From assembly GCA_019426215.1 (NCBI GenBank), contig CM033396.1, forward strand, positions 22,397,101 to 22,461,100: a stretch of DNA of 64,000 bases. Reading direction: 5' to 3'. The position numbers and the translations under genes are program-made. Source of the DNA: Buddleja alternifolia (taxonomy: Eukaryota > Streptophyta > Magnoliopsida > Lamiales > Scrophulariaceae). Under the pieces are notes generated by a model that saw nothing but the letters and a program-made list of their open reading frames with translations, searched no databases and was not told the DNA's origin. The first letter of the stretch is position 1, and each line of letters begins with the position of its first letter. This document shows positions 32,354 to 45,100 of the stretch, piece after piece.

Positions 32354-33364
32354 ATGAGCAATTATGACTTTTATTGGTCAAAACAAGGATGGGATGAAGG
32401 TGCCGAATACGGGAGTCAAGTGCAAGATTTATGTTTGTGGTGTGGAGACGTTCATCATAGCGATTACTGTCAACACGGATGGAGAAGTCAGCAAGACTTG
32501 CCATTTAGTTATTCTGCTATGAGAGGTTCACAAGCATCCCTGCAACAAGATAGGTCCCCCTTTCTAATGCAGGGAGAATTTGAACCGACTAACTTTCAGA
32601 ACCATGGGGATTATCAACAACAATGTGATAGGAACCCAAGTTTTGAGGAGTTGGTGATCCAATGGATGAAGTCGAACGATGAGCGGTCTCAAAATCTCGA
32701 AGCATCTATGATGGAATTGCGAGCACAACTAAACCAAATCTCCAACTTAGTTGCAGAGAGATCATCGAACACCACATGTATTAACACATAAGAGAATGAT
32801 GAGGCTCCAAAAGCAACATCACTAGAGGACTCACAATTCAGAATAGAGTCTCCGAAATCCATCGCATCAAATGACCAAGAAAAAACATTAGAAATCTTCA
32901 AGAATCCAAGACCACCTACCATCATATCTCTTGATTTCTTGAAAAAGTGCATCAATAACCAGAGAGATAGAGTGGTGGAGGTTAAAGACAAAGTTTACAA
33001 CTTTAGTGGCCCGTTCGAGGCATACACTAAGAACCCAAGTGATACTACGGTTGAGAACGAGGAGATCCGAAGATATCAAAGTCACTGGGATATATCACCA
33101 CTACAGTTGTCAGAATCAAGGCTCGGGGAGTTAGGCCTAGCCACATACTTATTAAAACCATCAATGGAAAACTCCCCATCTTCAAAATTCACTTTTAGTT
33201 ATTTACAATTTTATTACATTTTTATAAAAGTGAATCTGAGCTCATATCTTAGTTTTTCAGGATTTGTGAATGTGATGGGACATGATAAGCCTTTACGCAA
33301 TTGGAAAAAGCACAAAATGGCTCGTCCCTACAAAGTTGGCATTGCTCCTTATGATCCACCATGA
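32354..33364 (+). pseudogene. G3a gag-like ORF, broken
   Basis: Homologue of the intact 368-codon ORF at 59011. The first 145 codons are open (MSNYDFYWSKQGWDEG, zinc knuckle CLWCGDVHHSDYC), then TAA at 32789-32791. The second part is open from about 32800 to 33364 (ISLDFLKKCINNQ to GIAPYDPP-stop). Relative to G3b about 130 bases are missing after the knuckle/coiled-coil part. Confidence 0.88.
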
Positions 33365-35071
33365 GCAGTGCAAGGGAGTCGAGCTAATGACTTAAAACAA
33401 GCGCTTCGTGGGAGGCAACACATGTTTTACATGCTTTCTTTCGTTTTTGTTTTATTTTTCTCGTTTTGAGTGTTCTAATTTGTTATGATGAATACTTTTG
33501 TCCCTTCTTGTTTTTTCTATCTTCAGATGGCTAGGTTTTATTGGCAGCTTCTTCACCTTCTTGCTCATTCACTACTTGGACATCCGTTAGCTTCAGCTAT
33601 CAGGGACGTCTTTCTTTCCCTTACTATTACATGTGTATGCCCACTCATTGGGGACAATGTGCTAGATTGGTTGGGGGTGGGTTAGACGTCCTAATTTAAT
33701 TATGATGTGGCGATTTGGCGCAATTTGTATTCATTTGTTAAATTTCATACTTGATTTGGTGTTAGCAAGTAAAGCTTTGTTGAGTTTTAAATTCGTGTTT
33801 TGTTTTATCTTGGCTTGGAGCATGATTTGTTTGAGTGTCTCCACTCTATCTAAGATGAAATCCTTCGTCTTTGATCAACATATTGTATTTTATACCTTGA
33901 AAGCCTTTTTAGCAATGATTATGTGAATTTTTTGAGGATGTAAAGCATTGAACTTTCACTTTTGTCGACTTTGAAGTGTGTATTGATTGTGCGAAGTCAT
34001 GAAATGATTTAGGCCATCTTTCATTGTCTTTAGCCTTACATTTAGCCTTCACTATATTGCATAATCTCTAGACTTCGCTTTGAGCTTTATTGATAAGAAT
34101 GGTGTGTGCTAAGCACACTAGAAACCACCATTCGCTTTTCTTTCATAAGCCACGCCAACCACCCTCTAGCCTAAAAGTAAAACAAAGTCTAATTCCTAAT
34201 TGAGAGAGCATGGAACTTCATATCGTTTGATAATTATATGGGTATACACTTTGTTTTGGGTATTGAATCTCATTGATTAGTGGTTTAGAAGGTGGTGTTG
34301 TTCTTGCTTATGATAAATAATTGGAGGTTTGGATTTTATGTGAAAAGAGGGGATGAGATGAAGAACTGAAAGTTGGCTAAATAGTCGAGAGATATTTATA
34401 TATTCAAAAAAAAGAAAAAAATGGGTCTCTCGACTAGGCTATGAAATGGAACTTCAATGTCAATTGATTGGCTTTGGAATCATTACACCCCCGGTATAAA
34501 AAAGAAACAAGTTTGGGGGTTGTGGGATATGTGAGACAAGAAGAGAGAGAAACTTAAAAGTGATAAGTGACAAGATGTAGAGATTTGTTCGGTTGATAAG
34601 TGAGTGTTTAGCTTGATGATATTGAGTTGTATGCTCTCTTGAATTTAGTCACTTTATCCATACATTCCCGTCCAAGCCATTACCTAGTCTTACGTTACAA
34701 GCCGAAAAGACCTTTTGATCGTGACTTCCACAGTTCATGCACACCGATAGGTTAACAAGTATTGGAGTGTTTTAATATCTTTAGTATCTAATAGGTTTGC
34801 ATAATCTTGTTTAAAGTGTGCTCTTGGCATAAAAATGGATATGGAGTTCATGATTTAGAGATGGAGTCGAAGATGTTTAGAGGCTTTCAAATTGTTGAGT
34901 GTTCTAGGAAAAGTGTAACTTGTCATAATCATTGTCGAGGTTTAATTCTTGCCTTTATGTGTGAAGTTGCAAATTTTTAAAAGATCCCAAATCAAGTTGT
35001 AAAATCTGAACTTATGAATACTTGTTCGCCATTTATTGATCGAGACGATCTAAGCCTAGTTGGGGGGTAGT
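33365..35071 (+). other. G3a non-coding 3' region and PPT
   Basis: It has the block ACAAGCGCTTCGTGGGAGGCA (from 33398), the hairpin CATTG-GGGA-CAATG (33646-33659) with a G-run from 33673, then AT-rich sequence without conserved ORFs. The end has hairpin GATCG-AGA-CGATC (35038-35050) and PPT G-run (35062-35067) just before the 3' LTR. The short ORFs here are not shared in frame with G3b. Confidence 0.75.
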
Positions 35072-36088
35072 GGATAAGTTCACATTTTACGATTATTTAC
35101 CCCTTTTATATAGGTATTTTCATCACAGTTTAGTAATGATAATCCCGCATGTTGCTTTGATTTGTTGTCATTTCATGTGCGCAGGGATTCAAGTTGAATA
35201 GATCAAATATCGAGTGAGAAGGCCGAAGAAAAGACACAAAGCAAACGAAAGGCTGAAATCTGTCCTTCTGGACCGTGGTCCTGCACGCTAGTGGACTGCG
35301 GTTTGCCACGTTTCAGACCGCGGTCCGTTTTCCCGTGCCCTAGTTTTAGTCCGCCGTTTTTGCCCTTTTTGACACATTCTTCACTTACCAAAAGGCTAGA
35401 CATGTTCTAAAACACCTAGGGGAAGCCATGGGAAGTCCTAAGGAAGCTTGAAGAGCCATTTTCATCATCAAAGCTTGGATTCACACTTTGTAATAGGGAG
35501 TAACTCAACTCTTTCTCTTTGATTAGTTTATCAACTATGTCTTATAGAATTGTTGAATCACTTGTTGTTGTAAGTATGAGTTAAGTATAATTGTGGTTGG
35601 GTTATGTGAATACTTTGTGATGTTTTGTGTTTAATGAATCATTAATTTTCGAATTTATTATATTCGTGTTACATGTTTGATTTTATGCTTAATGCTTGCA
35701 TATGCTTGATCACCATGTGTTTGATAAAATGCTTTGTCTTGAGACCGAGAGGAGATAGATAAAGGGAGATCGAAAAATCAAACATCATAACATAACAATT
35801 GGCTAGAGATAGAATCGATTGCGTTGAGTGGCTTTTTGTGACAAGATGACCTGAGTGAATGTAGGATCTTCGTAAGCAAGGAATCCCTTGTTTACATATA
35901 GTTGTCTTCAATTATTTTCATAGTTCAACCATCTATCATCTTATAATTTGATTTAGCTTAGAGTTAGCTAATATAGCAATTACGAGCATCGAATCCAATT
36001 GTCCCTATGGAGACGATACACCCCGGGCTAATAGTCCACTTTATTACATTGCACGACCTAGTATACTTGCTAGGAATCACACGTGTCA
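35072..36088 (+). repeat. G3a 3' LTR with internal deletion
   Basis: It starts GGATAAGTTCAC (first base changed from T) and ends ACACGTGTCA. Compared with the 1.4-kb G3b LTR it lacks an internal segment after 35891. The CCGCGG repeats are present at 35270-35326 (GGACCGTGGTCC, GACCGCGGTCC). The TATA position reads TTTTTGAC and is mutated. Confidence 0.85.
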
Positions 36089-37147
36089 CCTGCCTACTAG
36101 CGGTACTTCTTCTTCTTCATTTACATTGAAGATAAACACTGGGGGGAGGGACAGGGTGATTTAGGAGAAGAAGAGGGAGACTTCTGTTTCTGCTTGGGCT
36201 TCGGCTTCTGCTTCTGTTTCTTTGCTGGTTTTGATGGCTCAGCGACTTTCAAGGTGATTTTTCATTTGGGTCTCTTAACCACCACCTCTTCTTACGATGA
36301 AGATGAAGATGCTTGTTCTTCATCATCACTTCGAACAACTCCTTCGGCAAAAAGTGGCTCACGCTCGTCTTTGGGAACCGCTACTCCACCGCTCTTCCTT
36401 GGCCTTAGCAGCTCGCCAATCATTTTCTTTTCGTAAAACTTAGCGCAGGTATTTTCTTTCCAACGAAATTGGTGTAACCACTAGCGTTAAGAATTCTACT
36501 TAAAACAATCCCGTAAGGCTTGGGATTTACTGACTTGGCCATCGCTTGCTTGAAGCGATTGAACACATAAAGTGACCAATTTATCTTCAGCTTGGTCAAA
36601 ATGGCAACCATCATCTTGTACTGGAGATTGGAAACTTTATCGAAGCTTCCCTTTCTGCATTCGATCATGTTGGGGCATATGTCCGCAAGAATGACATACT
36701 CGCCCTTCATATCATTTTTTTTAAGTTGGGTTCGTAGGCAGCCTCGACTTCATCTTTCTTGATCAATGTCCATACCTTTGTAGCATCACCAAGAGTGACG
36801 TTTTTTACTTCGGCACCATCACTAGGCAATTTTAGTAGAGAAGAAATTAGAGAAGGGTTGAGGACGAAGATCTCACGGGCGAAAGGAAAGACGCAAGAAA
36901 TGGAATTTCCGTTGTCGGAGATTTTTGCGTTTTTGAAGAAAAAGAGGGTTTCTTCCTCAAAGAAGTTGAAAACAGTAGTTATCATATTGCGTAAACCAGA
37001 TTCCTGAACAAGAGAAACAGTCCGAAGAGGGAAATTCTAGTTATCGAAGAGATAGTCCTAGTTAACAAGAAAACCGGTGTTAACAGTGACTGGTTTCTCT
37101 GATTTGGAAGATTTTTCGGCAGTAGACTTGGATGATTTGGGTGCCAT
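36089..37147 (-). pseudogene. copia-A 3' ORF, N-terminal domain and basic region
   Basis: It starts at the ATG at 37147 (MAPKSSKST). Two TAG codons lie early, one at the conserved Trp position of the FLVxW motif. Open pieces at 36707-36985 and 36420-36710 match copia-B and copia-0 (ECRKGSFDKV, KINWSLYVFNRFK, NPKPYGIVLSRIL). After about 36300 a Lys/Gln/Pro-rich basic stretch (KQKQKPKPKQKQK) occupies the place of the NLS-like region of copia-B. It is cut at 36088 by G3a and resumes on the far side at 28924 after a deletion. Confidence 0.85.
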
Positions 37148-38021
37148 TGATGAAAGATTAAAGCTTTGGTAGAGGAGAGAAAAGATAATCTTTTTGCCTT
37201 AGAGAGAGAACTTTTACAGTAGAGAGGTTTGGGAGTCATAAAGTTTTACTGTAAAGGTTGTGAAGGGTTTAAATAGGAGGCAAAAATAACTCCTCAACTC
37301 GTAGATAAATGACACGTGTTCAGAAGTTAATTTAGAAAATAGCGAAAAGTAAATCTAAGTTGTTTACTCATAAAGACGGATGTCAAAAAGTGCAGTAAAA
37401 TGGGTAACTACTGTGGAATATAATGGTTTGAAATCCACAGTTACTTTTTCAAAAACGTTTGAATAAATTTGAAATTGTCAGCGTGAAATACACGCGCTTG
37501 ATAGTACACTGACATATACTCAGACTGGTGCAGTTACTGAACCACCTAGTTTTTAGATAGGAATCATTAGCCGTCAGTTTGATGTGATAAGCACGCGTGA
37601 GCAGTTGTCAAATCTAATCTTTTGGACTTATCCACACGCTACTTTCAGCGATGAAAACTATGCATGAGTTTCAGAAAAAGATTACTTAGCGTTAAAGTGG
37701 GAATCTTTTTAACGCTAAGTCTTTTTAAGAACAAAATTTTATTTCTGAAAGTTAAAGATAAAATCAACCGCTTGGATTTATAAAAGACATTTTCATTTAT
37801 TAGAGAGTGATTTTGTCATGCATACTAGATAAGCGCTAGTGATCAATGCATAAATTTTCAAAGTCAATTTTGATCACAGTCGCTTATGGATTGAGATAAG
37901 TATAATTTTAAAGTTCCCCCTAAAATTAATAACTCATTTTAAATTTGAAAAATGATTTAAACATAATCATAAAGTGGATTCCTCCTAAATTATATGCCTA
38001 TAAAATATGATGCTCTATGAT
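37148..38021 (-). promoter_or_regulatory. Spacer between pol and 3' ORF of copia-A, with TATA-like box
   Basis: 874 bases without a conserved ORF. The minus strand carries CCTATTTAAACCC (TATTTAAA at 37268-37275) about 120 nt before the ATG, followed by a C/T-rich leader. It corresponds to 10860-11696 and 50133-50940. Confidence 0.5.
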
Positions 38022-38740
38022 TTAAGCGTTTAAATCAATCATACCTAATTCACTTCTCAAAGTGAGAAAACGTTGTTCGTTGAGTGCTTTGGCAACGATA
38101 TCTGCCAATTGTTTGTCAATTCCAATGAAGTGCATGGAGATATCTTTCTTTTGAACATAGTCACGCAAGAAATGGTATCGAATGTCAATGTGTTTATTTC
38201 TAGAATGAAGAACAGGATTTTGGGTCATAGCTAAAGCGCTTTGGTTATCACAATGGAATGGGGTAGGACCTAGAATTGTTCCATAATCTCTCAGTTGTTG
38301 TCTCATCCAAAGGATTTGTGCACAACAGCTCCCAGAGGCTACGTACTCTGCTTCAGCGGTAGAAGTCGCTATGGATTGTTGTTTCTTACTATGCCATGAG
38401 ATGAGTCTATCACCTAGAAATTGACATGTACCACTAGTACTCTTTCTATCTATTTTGCATTCCGCAAAATCTGCGTCTGAATAACCAATTAGTTCAAAAG
38501 GAGAGTCCCTTGGATACTATAAGCTCACATTCTGTGTGCCTTTTAGGTACTTAAGGATTCTCTTGGCAGCATTTAAGTGTGATTCTCTAGGATCAGCTTG
38601 AAAGCGTGCACGCATGCATACCGAAAACATAATATCGGATCTACTAGAGGTAAGATAAATAAGTCATCCAATGATACCTCTATAGTTAGTGATATCAATT
38701 TTCTTTCCACTTTCATCTTTATCTAACTTAAGCGTTTGGC
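38022..38740 (-). pseudogene. pol: copia-A RNase H and RT connection
   Basis: The C-terminal piece 38022-38306 holds CDNQSALAMTQNP, HIDIRYHF and ADIVAKAL. The part up to 38740 holds the SDADFAECK, STSGTCQFLGDR and AEAEYVA landmarks in neighbouring frames with stops. The acidic residues are visible but the frame is broken. Confidence 0.88.
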
Positions 38741-39394
38741 TCATTGGAATTTTGAAGATGATGCCTTTTTCATACCAAATTTCTTAATCATATCATGTGT
38801 GTATTTAGCTTGGTTTATAAATATGTCATTAGGAAGTTGTTTAACTTGTAATCCTAAGGAGAAAGTTAATTCACCCATCATGCTCATTTCAAATTGATCT
38901 TGCATCATTTTCGAAAATTTCTCACACAATTGCTTATTAGTAGAACCAAATATAATATCATCAACATAGATTTGGACTAAGAGAATATATTCATCATGGG
39001 TAATTTTAAATAACGTTGTATCAACGCTGCCTTTTGAAAAACCTTTACCTATAAGGAAGATAGAGAGAGTGTCATACCATGCTCTTGGTGCTTGTTGAAG
39101 GCCATAGAGTGCCTTATCCAATTTGTAGACCATACTTTTGCCATGGTTGTTGATGAATCCTAGAGGTTGCTCCACATAGACTTCTTCTTGGAGTTTACCA
39201 TTCAGAAATGCACTCTTCACGTCCATTTGGTATGCTGTGAACTCGTTGAAAGCAGTAAATGCTAGGAACATCCTAATCGCTTCAAGACGGGCTACTGGGG
39301 CATACATTTCATCAAAATCAATACCTTCTTCTTGACAATAACCCTGAGCAATTAATCTGGCTTTGTTTCTTATAACAATTCCATCTTCATCCAT
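38741..39394 (-). pseudogene. pol: copia-A reverse transcriptase core
   Basis: 217 open codons: [25 protein letters not shown] (Asp58), [13 protein letters not shown] and YVDD at 143-146, then the [19 protein letters not shown] block. The catalytic Asp residues are all kept. It is one of the best preserved RT cores in the window. Confidence 0.93.
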
Positions 39395-39979
39395 CTTGTT
39401 CCTAAAAACCCATCTAGTTCCAATAACTCCTTGGTGAGTTGGTCTTGGTACTAGTGTCCAAACCTTGCTTCTCTCAAATTGGTTAAGCTCTTCTTACATC
39501 GCTTCTACCCAACTTGAATCACTGAATGCTTCATCGACTTTCTTTGGTTCCATTTGAGATAGGAAACTTGCGAACATGGCCTCATTGATTGTAGCGGACC
39601 TAGTTCTAACAGGTGCTTCAATATCTCCCATTACTAACTCTGGTGGATGGTCTCTAAGCCATTTATGGTCTGGTTGGAACGGGTTGAGAGATTCTTGATT
39701 GTCAGTTGCTTGGCCCTCATTTGTCTCTGGTGCAATCGCTACATCATTCACAGTTCCAATTTGCTCTTGATGATCATTCTCTTCATGATCATCAGCGATT
39801 CTGATATTATCCTTATCAGTAACCTCACGAGTAACCTTAGGAATAGGCACAAAGATCTCATCATCCTCATCATCACTACCATCACAAAGATTGATTTGTG
39901 ACGCTTGTTGGGTAAGATCTTCAATTCCTACATCGTCAGGATTAACCTTACACGGTTGTTGGTTAGCATCATCAAACAC
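39395..39979 (-). pseudogene. pol: copia-A integrase-RT linker and RT start
   Basis: Acidic linker (DGSDDEDDE, ADDHEENDHQEQ) followed by [26 protein letters not shown] and the WVEAM helix of the copia RT domain; a stop at about 39494 interrupts it. Counterpart of 13254-13616. Confidence 0.88.
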
Positions 39980-40815
39980 AACATGAATGGACTCTTCAAC
40001 CTTCGATTTGATCTTATTTAGGATGCAAAAACTCTTTCCGTTCTTAGCATAGCCTAGAAAGATTCTTTCATCCGCTTTAGGATCAATGTGTTTAGGCTGT
40101 GGGATCCATTGTTATGAATGAAACACTTTGAACCAAATACATGAAAATCTGAAATGTTAGGCTTACGTCCCTTACACAACTCATATGGAGTCTTCTCATG
40201 TTGCTTGTTGATCATACATCAGTTCTGAGTGTAGCATGCGGTATTGATAGCTTCGGCCCAAAACCTTTGAGGCAGCTTAGACTCTGCAAGCATAATCCTG
40301 ACGGTTTCTTTAAGCGTTCTGTTCCGTCGCTCGGCAACTCCATTTTGTTGAGGTGTTCTAGGAGCAGAATACTCATGAAGTATTCCAAAATCTATACAAA
40401 ACTTCTCAACAAATTTGTTAGTAAATTCAGTACCTCAATCGCTTCTGATTCTCGTTACTTTTCAATCTTTATAAGTTTGCAATTGATGAATTAGCGATGT
40501 GAGCTTGACACTAGTTTCATCTTTGGTCACTAGGGATTCTACCCATGTATAGCGAGAGAAATCATCAACTATTACTAGCGTGTACTTTTTACCACTAACG
40601 CTCATGATTTGAATAGGACCAAACAAATCTAGATGCAATAGTTCAAGAACTCTAGAAGTAGATAGGCATGGTTTCTTCTCAAAAGATGATTTAACTTGTT
40701 TACCCATTTGACATGCATCACATAAGCGATTTTTTTTAAAGGAACCCTTAGGTAATCCCTCTACTAGATTTAGCGATATTAACTAAGAGATTATCTTAAA
40801 GTTGAGGTGACTCAT
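39980..40815 (-). pseudogene. pol: copia-A integrase
   Basis: CDAC-type zinc end, then LHLDLFGP (first Asp) and IVDDFSRYTWVES in the open piece 40462-40707. The RIRSD segment (second Asp) follows a stop and is itself followed by one near 40435. PRTPQQNGVAERRNRTL holds the catalytic Glu (about 40310-40365). The C-terminal block FDVFGSKCFIHN-like and ADERIFLGYAKNGK end near 40030. All three catalytic residues remain but several stops make it inactive. Confidence 0.88.
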
Positions 40816-41259
40816 TTTTCGATGTCATAACCAACCCAGTTCATTTTCACTTTTAGCAACAAAGTATGTGGGGTTGTTATCAAGTGTAGAATCCCAATCC
40901 ACTAAATAAACATTATTTGTTCTTTTTCCTCTTAATTTAGTAGACTTAGTTTTAGCGTCGTTAACATAGCAGTAGTCGCTCAAAAATTTTACTTCAAAGC
41001 CTTTATCACAAAATTGACTAATGCTTAACAAATTATGCTTAAGACCCTCAACATAATATACATCACTGATCATGATGTTCTCCCTATGCATGATACCTAT
41101 ACCTTTGGTTTTACCTTTGGAGTTATCACCAAATATAACTTGAGGATCGTTGGTTGCATGATAGTTGACCAAGAGATCCTTTGATCCAGTCATGTGTCTG
41201 GACGATCCACTATCAATGTACCACTGAAGTATCGGTGTTGGCTCTAGGTACCTGCATTA
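40816..41259 (-). pseudogene. pol: copia-A protease and integrase zinc domain
   Basis: The DSGSSRHMTGS protease motif lies near 41185-41215 just upstream of the longest open piece (41193-40825), with a one-base shift before it. GIGIMHRENIMISDVYYV and LLSISQFCDKGFEVKF follow, as in the other copies. Confidence 0.88.
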
Positions 41260-42593
41260 AAGGATAGTTCTAATTCTTCTTAGGTACCCATGTTGTATTG
41301 GGTCCTTCATTGTCAGTGACTTTGGTTTGAATTAAAACTTTAGGAACCCATATTTGCCTAGTCTTCATTGTAGGAATACTGGCCTTCTTGGGTTTCACAT
41401 TGTTTTGTGTGTATTTTTTAGGTGTATAATAATATCCTCGATTATAATAGTAATCATAATCATAATCATAGTCATAATGTTCATAGTAGCGATAATATGA
41501 TCTAGACCGTTGTGGATATTGACGCTGGTATTTCCTTGGTGCTGGCTTAGGGTGCACTTTTAGTGCTTGACGCTTAACGCTTAATTCACAGTGGTCAGGT
41601 TTATCCTTAGCCTTTTGAGCGCTTGGATGAACCCGTCTTTGTGGATCATTTGCTTTCGCCTTTCCCTTGCCTGAGTCAGCTTTGGCTTTCTCATTTAGCC
41701 TCGTACTATTGTCTCTTGGTTCATTTAACATTTGTCCTTGTGAACCTTTCTCAACAAATAAAACACCATTTCCTTTGTTGTTCGCCGTAACCTTAGACGC
41801 TTTTGATTTTTGACCAAATTTATCACACCCTAAACCGGTCCTTTCACCAAAAAGTCTGGTTACATTAGTCACATTATCTAGGTTTCTTGATTGGATAATG
41901 ATGAGACGAGCTGCTCTGGTTTGGCAAGTCTAGCGATCAGATCAGCTTTTCTCTTGACTATTATATCAAGATCGCTTTTCAATTGAGTAATCTCACTTTC
42001 AAGCGATTAGTTCTTCTCAATGCATTGTTGTTGAACTTACAACTCTGCTTTGAGCGTTACTTTATCACTTGTGAGCGATGAAATAATAGCGAAGTGACTT
42101 TGATATATTTTGGCGGCATCTTGACAATCTTTATAATATTCATTGACTTTGTCAAGTAATTCATCATACAAAAGAGGATGAGATAATTCAGTGGTTACCT
42201 CTGGTAGCGAGTCGTCAGACGCTTCATCATCTCTTGCCATAAGACAAATCAACGCTGAGTCGCTTGTTAGTTCATCATCACTACTTTCATCTGATGATTC
42301 CAAATCCTCTCTAGGTGCGGAGAATGGTTCAGATTCCGCGAGCAAACCTTGTTGACGAAGATTGCCCCTGAATTGGTTTCTATTCTCATAGTCTTGCCTT
42401 GTGGGCTTAGACACATTTGGATAAGGGCAATTTCCCTGGTAGTGCCCTGGTTTCTGCAATTATAACATAAATTAGTTTTCATTTTCTGTTCAGTGGTTAA
42501 TCGCTTGTAAATGACTGGCGCTGAGAGATTCTGAGTAGGAGACTGTGGACCTTGAAATGGAACTGGCGCTACTGGTTGAGGTGTTGAGTACAC
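41260..42593 (-). pseudogene. gag: copia-A gag C-terminal half with damaged zinc knuckle
   Basis: Pieces in several frames: NLCYNCRNQG ends one open piece and KPGHYQGNCPYP starts the next, so the CX2CX4HX4C knuckle is split by a frameshift near 42450. An acidic Ser-rich stretch (SSDESSDDE) and the Tyr/Asp-rich linker follow down to 41270. Confidence 0.87.
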
Positions 42594-42602
42594 TGGCGCT
42601 TG

Positions 42603-43481
42603 TTACCGAGTCGCTGGTGTAGGGGGAGGGGTTTGAAATGAAGTTTGTCCAATAGGATTTCTCTTTTCATATCTTAGAAATTTTTTGAATTTCTTGACCA
42701 ATAAAGCCATCTCATTTTCCTCATTGGATTCTGTTGATTTCTCCTCACTAATCGCTTTACCCATGCTTTTAGTGGCAGCGATTAATGCTCCTGATTCAGT
42801 CGCTGAAGTCGATGTGTCCCTGACTTCACCTAATTCAAATTCAAATGCCTTTAATTTTGAGAATACATGTTCTGGAGTAAGGGTCTCCAATGTCTGAGAT
42901 TCTCTCATAGCAACAGTCTTAATTAAATACTTGCTCGGAAGACTTCTAAAAATCTTATTGACCATTTCCTTGTTGGTCAATTCTTTATCCAATGACGCTA
43001 ACTCTGTAATGAGCATAGTAAACCTTGCGTCCAATTGTTCTAGCGTCTCGTTGGATTGCATCTTGAAATGTTCAAATCTTTGCATAGCTATGGAGAGCTT
43101 ATTCTCCTTTATCTGCGCTGAACATTCACACACTATAGCCAACTTATCCCATATTTTTTTGGAAGTTTTACATTGCTTGATCTTGTTGAACAATGCATCA
43201 TTGTCTCCTAACGCTGAGTAAAGTGCACTTCGTCCAACATTATCCAGATTTGCTCTTTTCCGATCATCAGGCGTCCATTCTAACTTTGGTTTCTTGACAT
43301 ATCCATCTGGAGTGGCTTCATCAGCTCCAGGTGCTCGAGTTATCACTTTCATGATCTTAACGGGACCATCTGAAATTACATCACATATTTCATTATCGCA
43401 AGAACATAAGTACGCTAATGCTCTAAGTTTCCAAGAATCATAGTTTGACTCTACCAACTTAGGCATTTTGTTAAAAGCCAC
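42603..43481 (-). pseudogene. gag: copia-A gag, N-terminal half
   Basis: 292 open codons from the ATG at 43481 (MAFNKMPKLVESNYDSWK). Copia UBN2-type gag landmarks: DDRKRANLDNVGRSALYSAL, KKIWDKLAIVCECSAQIKEN, NETLEQLDARFTMLI, RSLPSKYLIKTVAMRESQ. It is closer to copia-D gag than to copia-B or copia-0. Confidence 0.93.
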
Positions 43482-43580
43482 AATGAGATGTTTTGAGAGA
43501 GGGTTTTAAAATGACTAAGTCTTAGAAAAATGGATCTAAATAAGCAGTTACGCTCGAAAACGCTTAGGTTTCTACTTCAA

Positions 43581-43594
43581 CCACTCTGATACCA
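43581..43594 (-). other. copia-A primer-binding site
   Basis: The minus strand reads TGGTATCAGAGTGG, two bases from the LTR end. Confidence 0.9.
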
Positions 43595-43596
43595 CT

Positions 43597-45095
43597 TGGT
43601 GGTCCCAAGTGGCAGACGAAAGGGTCTAGAAGGGGGGGGGGGTTGAATAGACCCTGAAGTCTTTTTCGACTTTAAAAATTCGTATCACTTTTAAAGATTA
43701 GAATGCTTAGAAAGCTAAGCGCTTGGGTCAGACGCTTCAGTAAAGATAACTTAGACTTAGTGATTTTAGCAATTTACCAAAGTAGGGTAACGCTTAGATC
43801 GCTTATCAGGGTTAGCACAGCGGAAATGATTTTAAAAATTTAGCATTCGTTCGCTTAGCAGATTTACTTGTCTTTTTCAGAATAGATAGAGTAATATGAA
43901 ACAAGACAATAATAAAAATAAATGACACAAGATATATAAGGTTCACTGGGTGATGTAATCCCAGTTACGTCCTTCTTCTCCTTTTTTTACTTGGAGGGAA
44001 TTTACTAAGATGATTATCAAAGAATCACACAGAATCTTCTACAAGATAGTAAATAGGTGAAAATGATCTCGGGCTCCTTGATCACAAAGATGTCAGCACC
44101 AATGAAAATCTTCTTCTACAAGCTTCTCTCACTCAGAAATACTGCCTGTAAGGGGTTTCAACAACTTTCTCACTCAGATGAAAGGTTGAGGGTTTTATCA
44201 CAAGAGTTTGTTTATTTTTGGAAAGATCAAACAACTTGGAATATCTTAGTAAGAGTTTAGGTTTCTTTTTTGGAAGATATTTGAGATATTTTTTACTGTA
44301 TGGAATGTATGTAAAAAGCTTGAAAGATTTTGGCTATGGAGTTCCTAAGCCTTTTTTCAGCAAATTTTTCTTGTGCATGTACGTATATGTCTTTCTGTAT
44401 TTCTATATCTGTGTTTTTTAGGGTTTGTTGGAAGTAAGGTATTTATAGAAAATTCTTGGGATTTGTCCATTGGACACATGTGAAAGTGTGTCTTTCACGC
44501 TGCGCGTGATTATACCTTTTCTCTGACATTCCTGAATTCCTGCTACTTCCGATTGGACGGGAGCAGCACTAAACTCTGAATTTCTGACAGTATAGTCAAA
44601 AGATGACTTGTTCTCAAGTCAAATTGCCTGATCACATTTAATGCTCTTAGCAGGCATTTAATGCATTTGAATTTATTTCTCGTTGGAAATAAATGTCCGT
44701 TGAATGATTGCATTTAAGTCCTTCATGACTTGAGAATTTATTTCAGGTGAATCTGATACTGATCGCTAGAGTGCTTTTAGCGCTTGATCCATGAATCCTA
44801 AAATAGTCCTTTAGCGTTTGACAGTCGCTAAGAATAAATCTTCATCTTCTTTTGACTTTAGACGCTGATCTTCAACTTCATCTCTAATAGGCTCACCTAA
44901 AATTCTATTAGCGATTCGGTATCTAATACTGAGTCTAAAATCTACAAAGATAAAAATTACAAGCCTAACAAAATTACATTCTTTCAAACGCTTATACAAT
45001 TGATCTATGAAACATAAACTTACATTATATATTGGGGTCTAACATAAAATTCTATCTTGTCATGATCAAAACATTTAACATGAAATTTCCTAACA
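43597..45095 (-). repeat. copia-A 5' LTR
   Basis: It runs from TGTTAGG (45095) to GGGACCACCA (43597) in element sense, about 1.5 kb, with an 11-base G-run near 43632-43642. It pairs with 949-2455. CCAAG follows at 45096-45100. Confidence 0.93.
44440..44447 (-). promoter_or_regulatory. TATA box in copia-A 5' LTR
   Basis: The minus strand reads CTATAAATACC, aligned with the TATA boxes of the other copia LTRs. Confidence 0.65.
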
Positions 45096-45100
45096 CCAAG
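45096..45100. repeat. Target-site duplication of copia-A, right copy (CCAAG)
   Basis: Matches 944-948 exactly. The copia-0 gag resumes immediately after it. Confidence 0.93.

Larger units (their letters stand above)
31699..36088 (+). mobile_element. G3a: pol-less gypsy element, left end lost
   Basis: It holds the 3' part of its 5' LTR (31699-32025), a PBS, a T-rich minisatellite leader, a broken gag-like ORF, a non-coding 3' region, a PPT and a 3' LTR (35072-36088). It is the same family as G3b (57220 on). It sits in the copia-A 3' ORF, which resumes at 36089. No pol domain lies between PBS and PPT (about 3 kb). Confidence 0.87.
949..45095 (-). mobile_element. copia-A: Sirevirus-like element nested in copia-0 gag
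   Basis: On the minus strand the order is 5' LTR (43597-45095), PBS, gag, protease, integrase, RT-RNaseH, spacer, 3' ORF, PPT, 3' LTR (949-2455). CCAAG duplications flank both ends and the interrupted copia-0 gag resumes directly at 45101. Its 3' ORF is interrupted twice, by copia-B (4892-28215) and by the gypsy-3/G3a block (28925-36088). Gag and LTR resemble copia-D more than copia-B. Confidence 0.92.

Noticed and set aside
33485..33926. Hydrophobic small ORFs downstream of the G3a gag-like ORF
   Set aside because: The frames are not conserved in G3b; the region is non-coding 3' sequence with T-rich composition.
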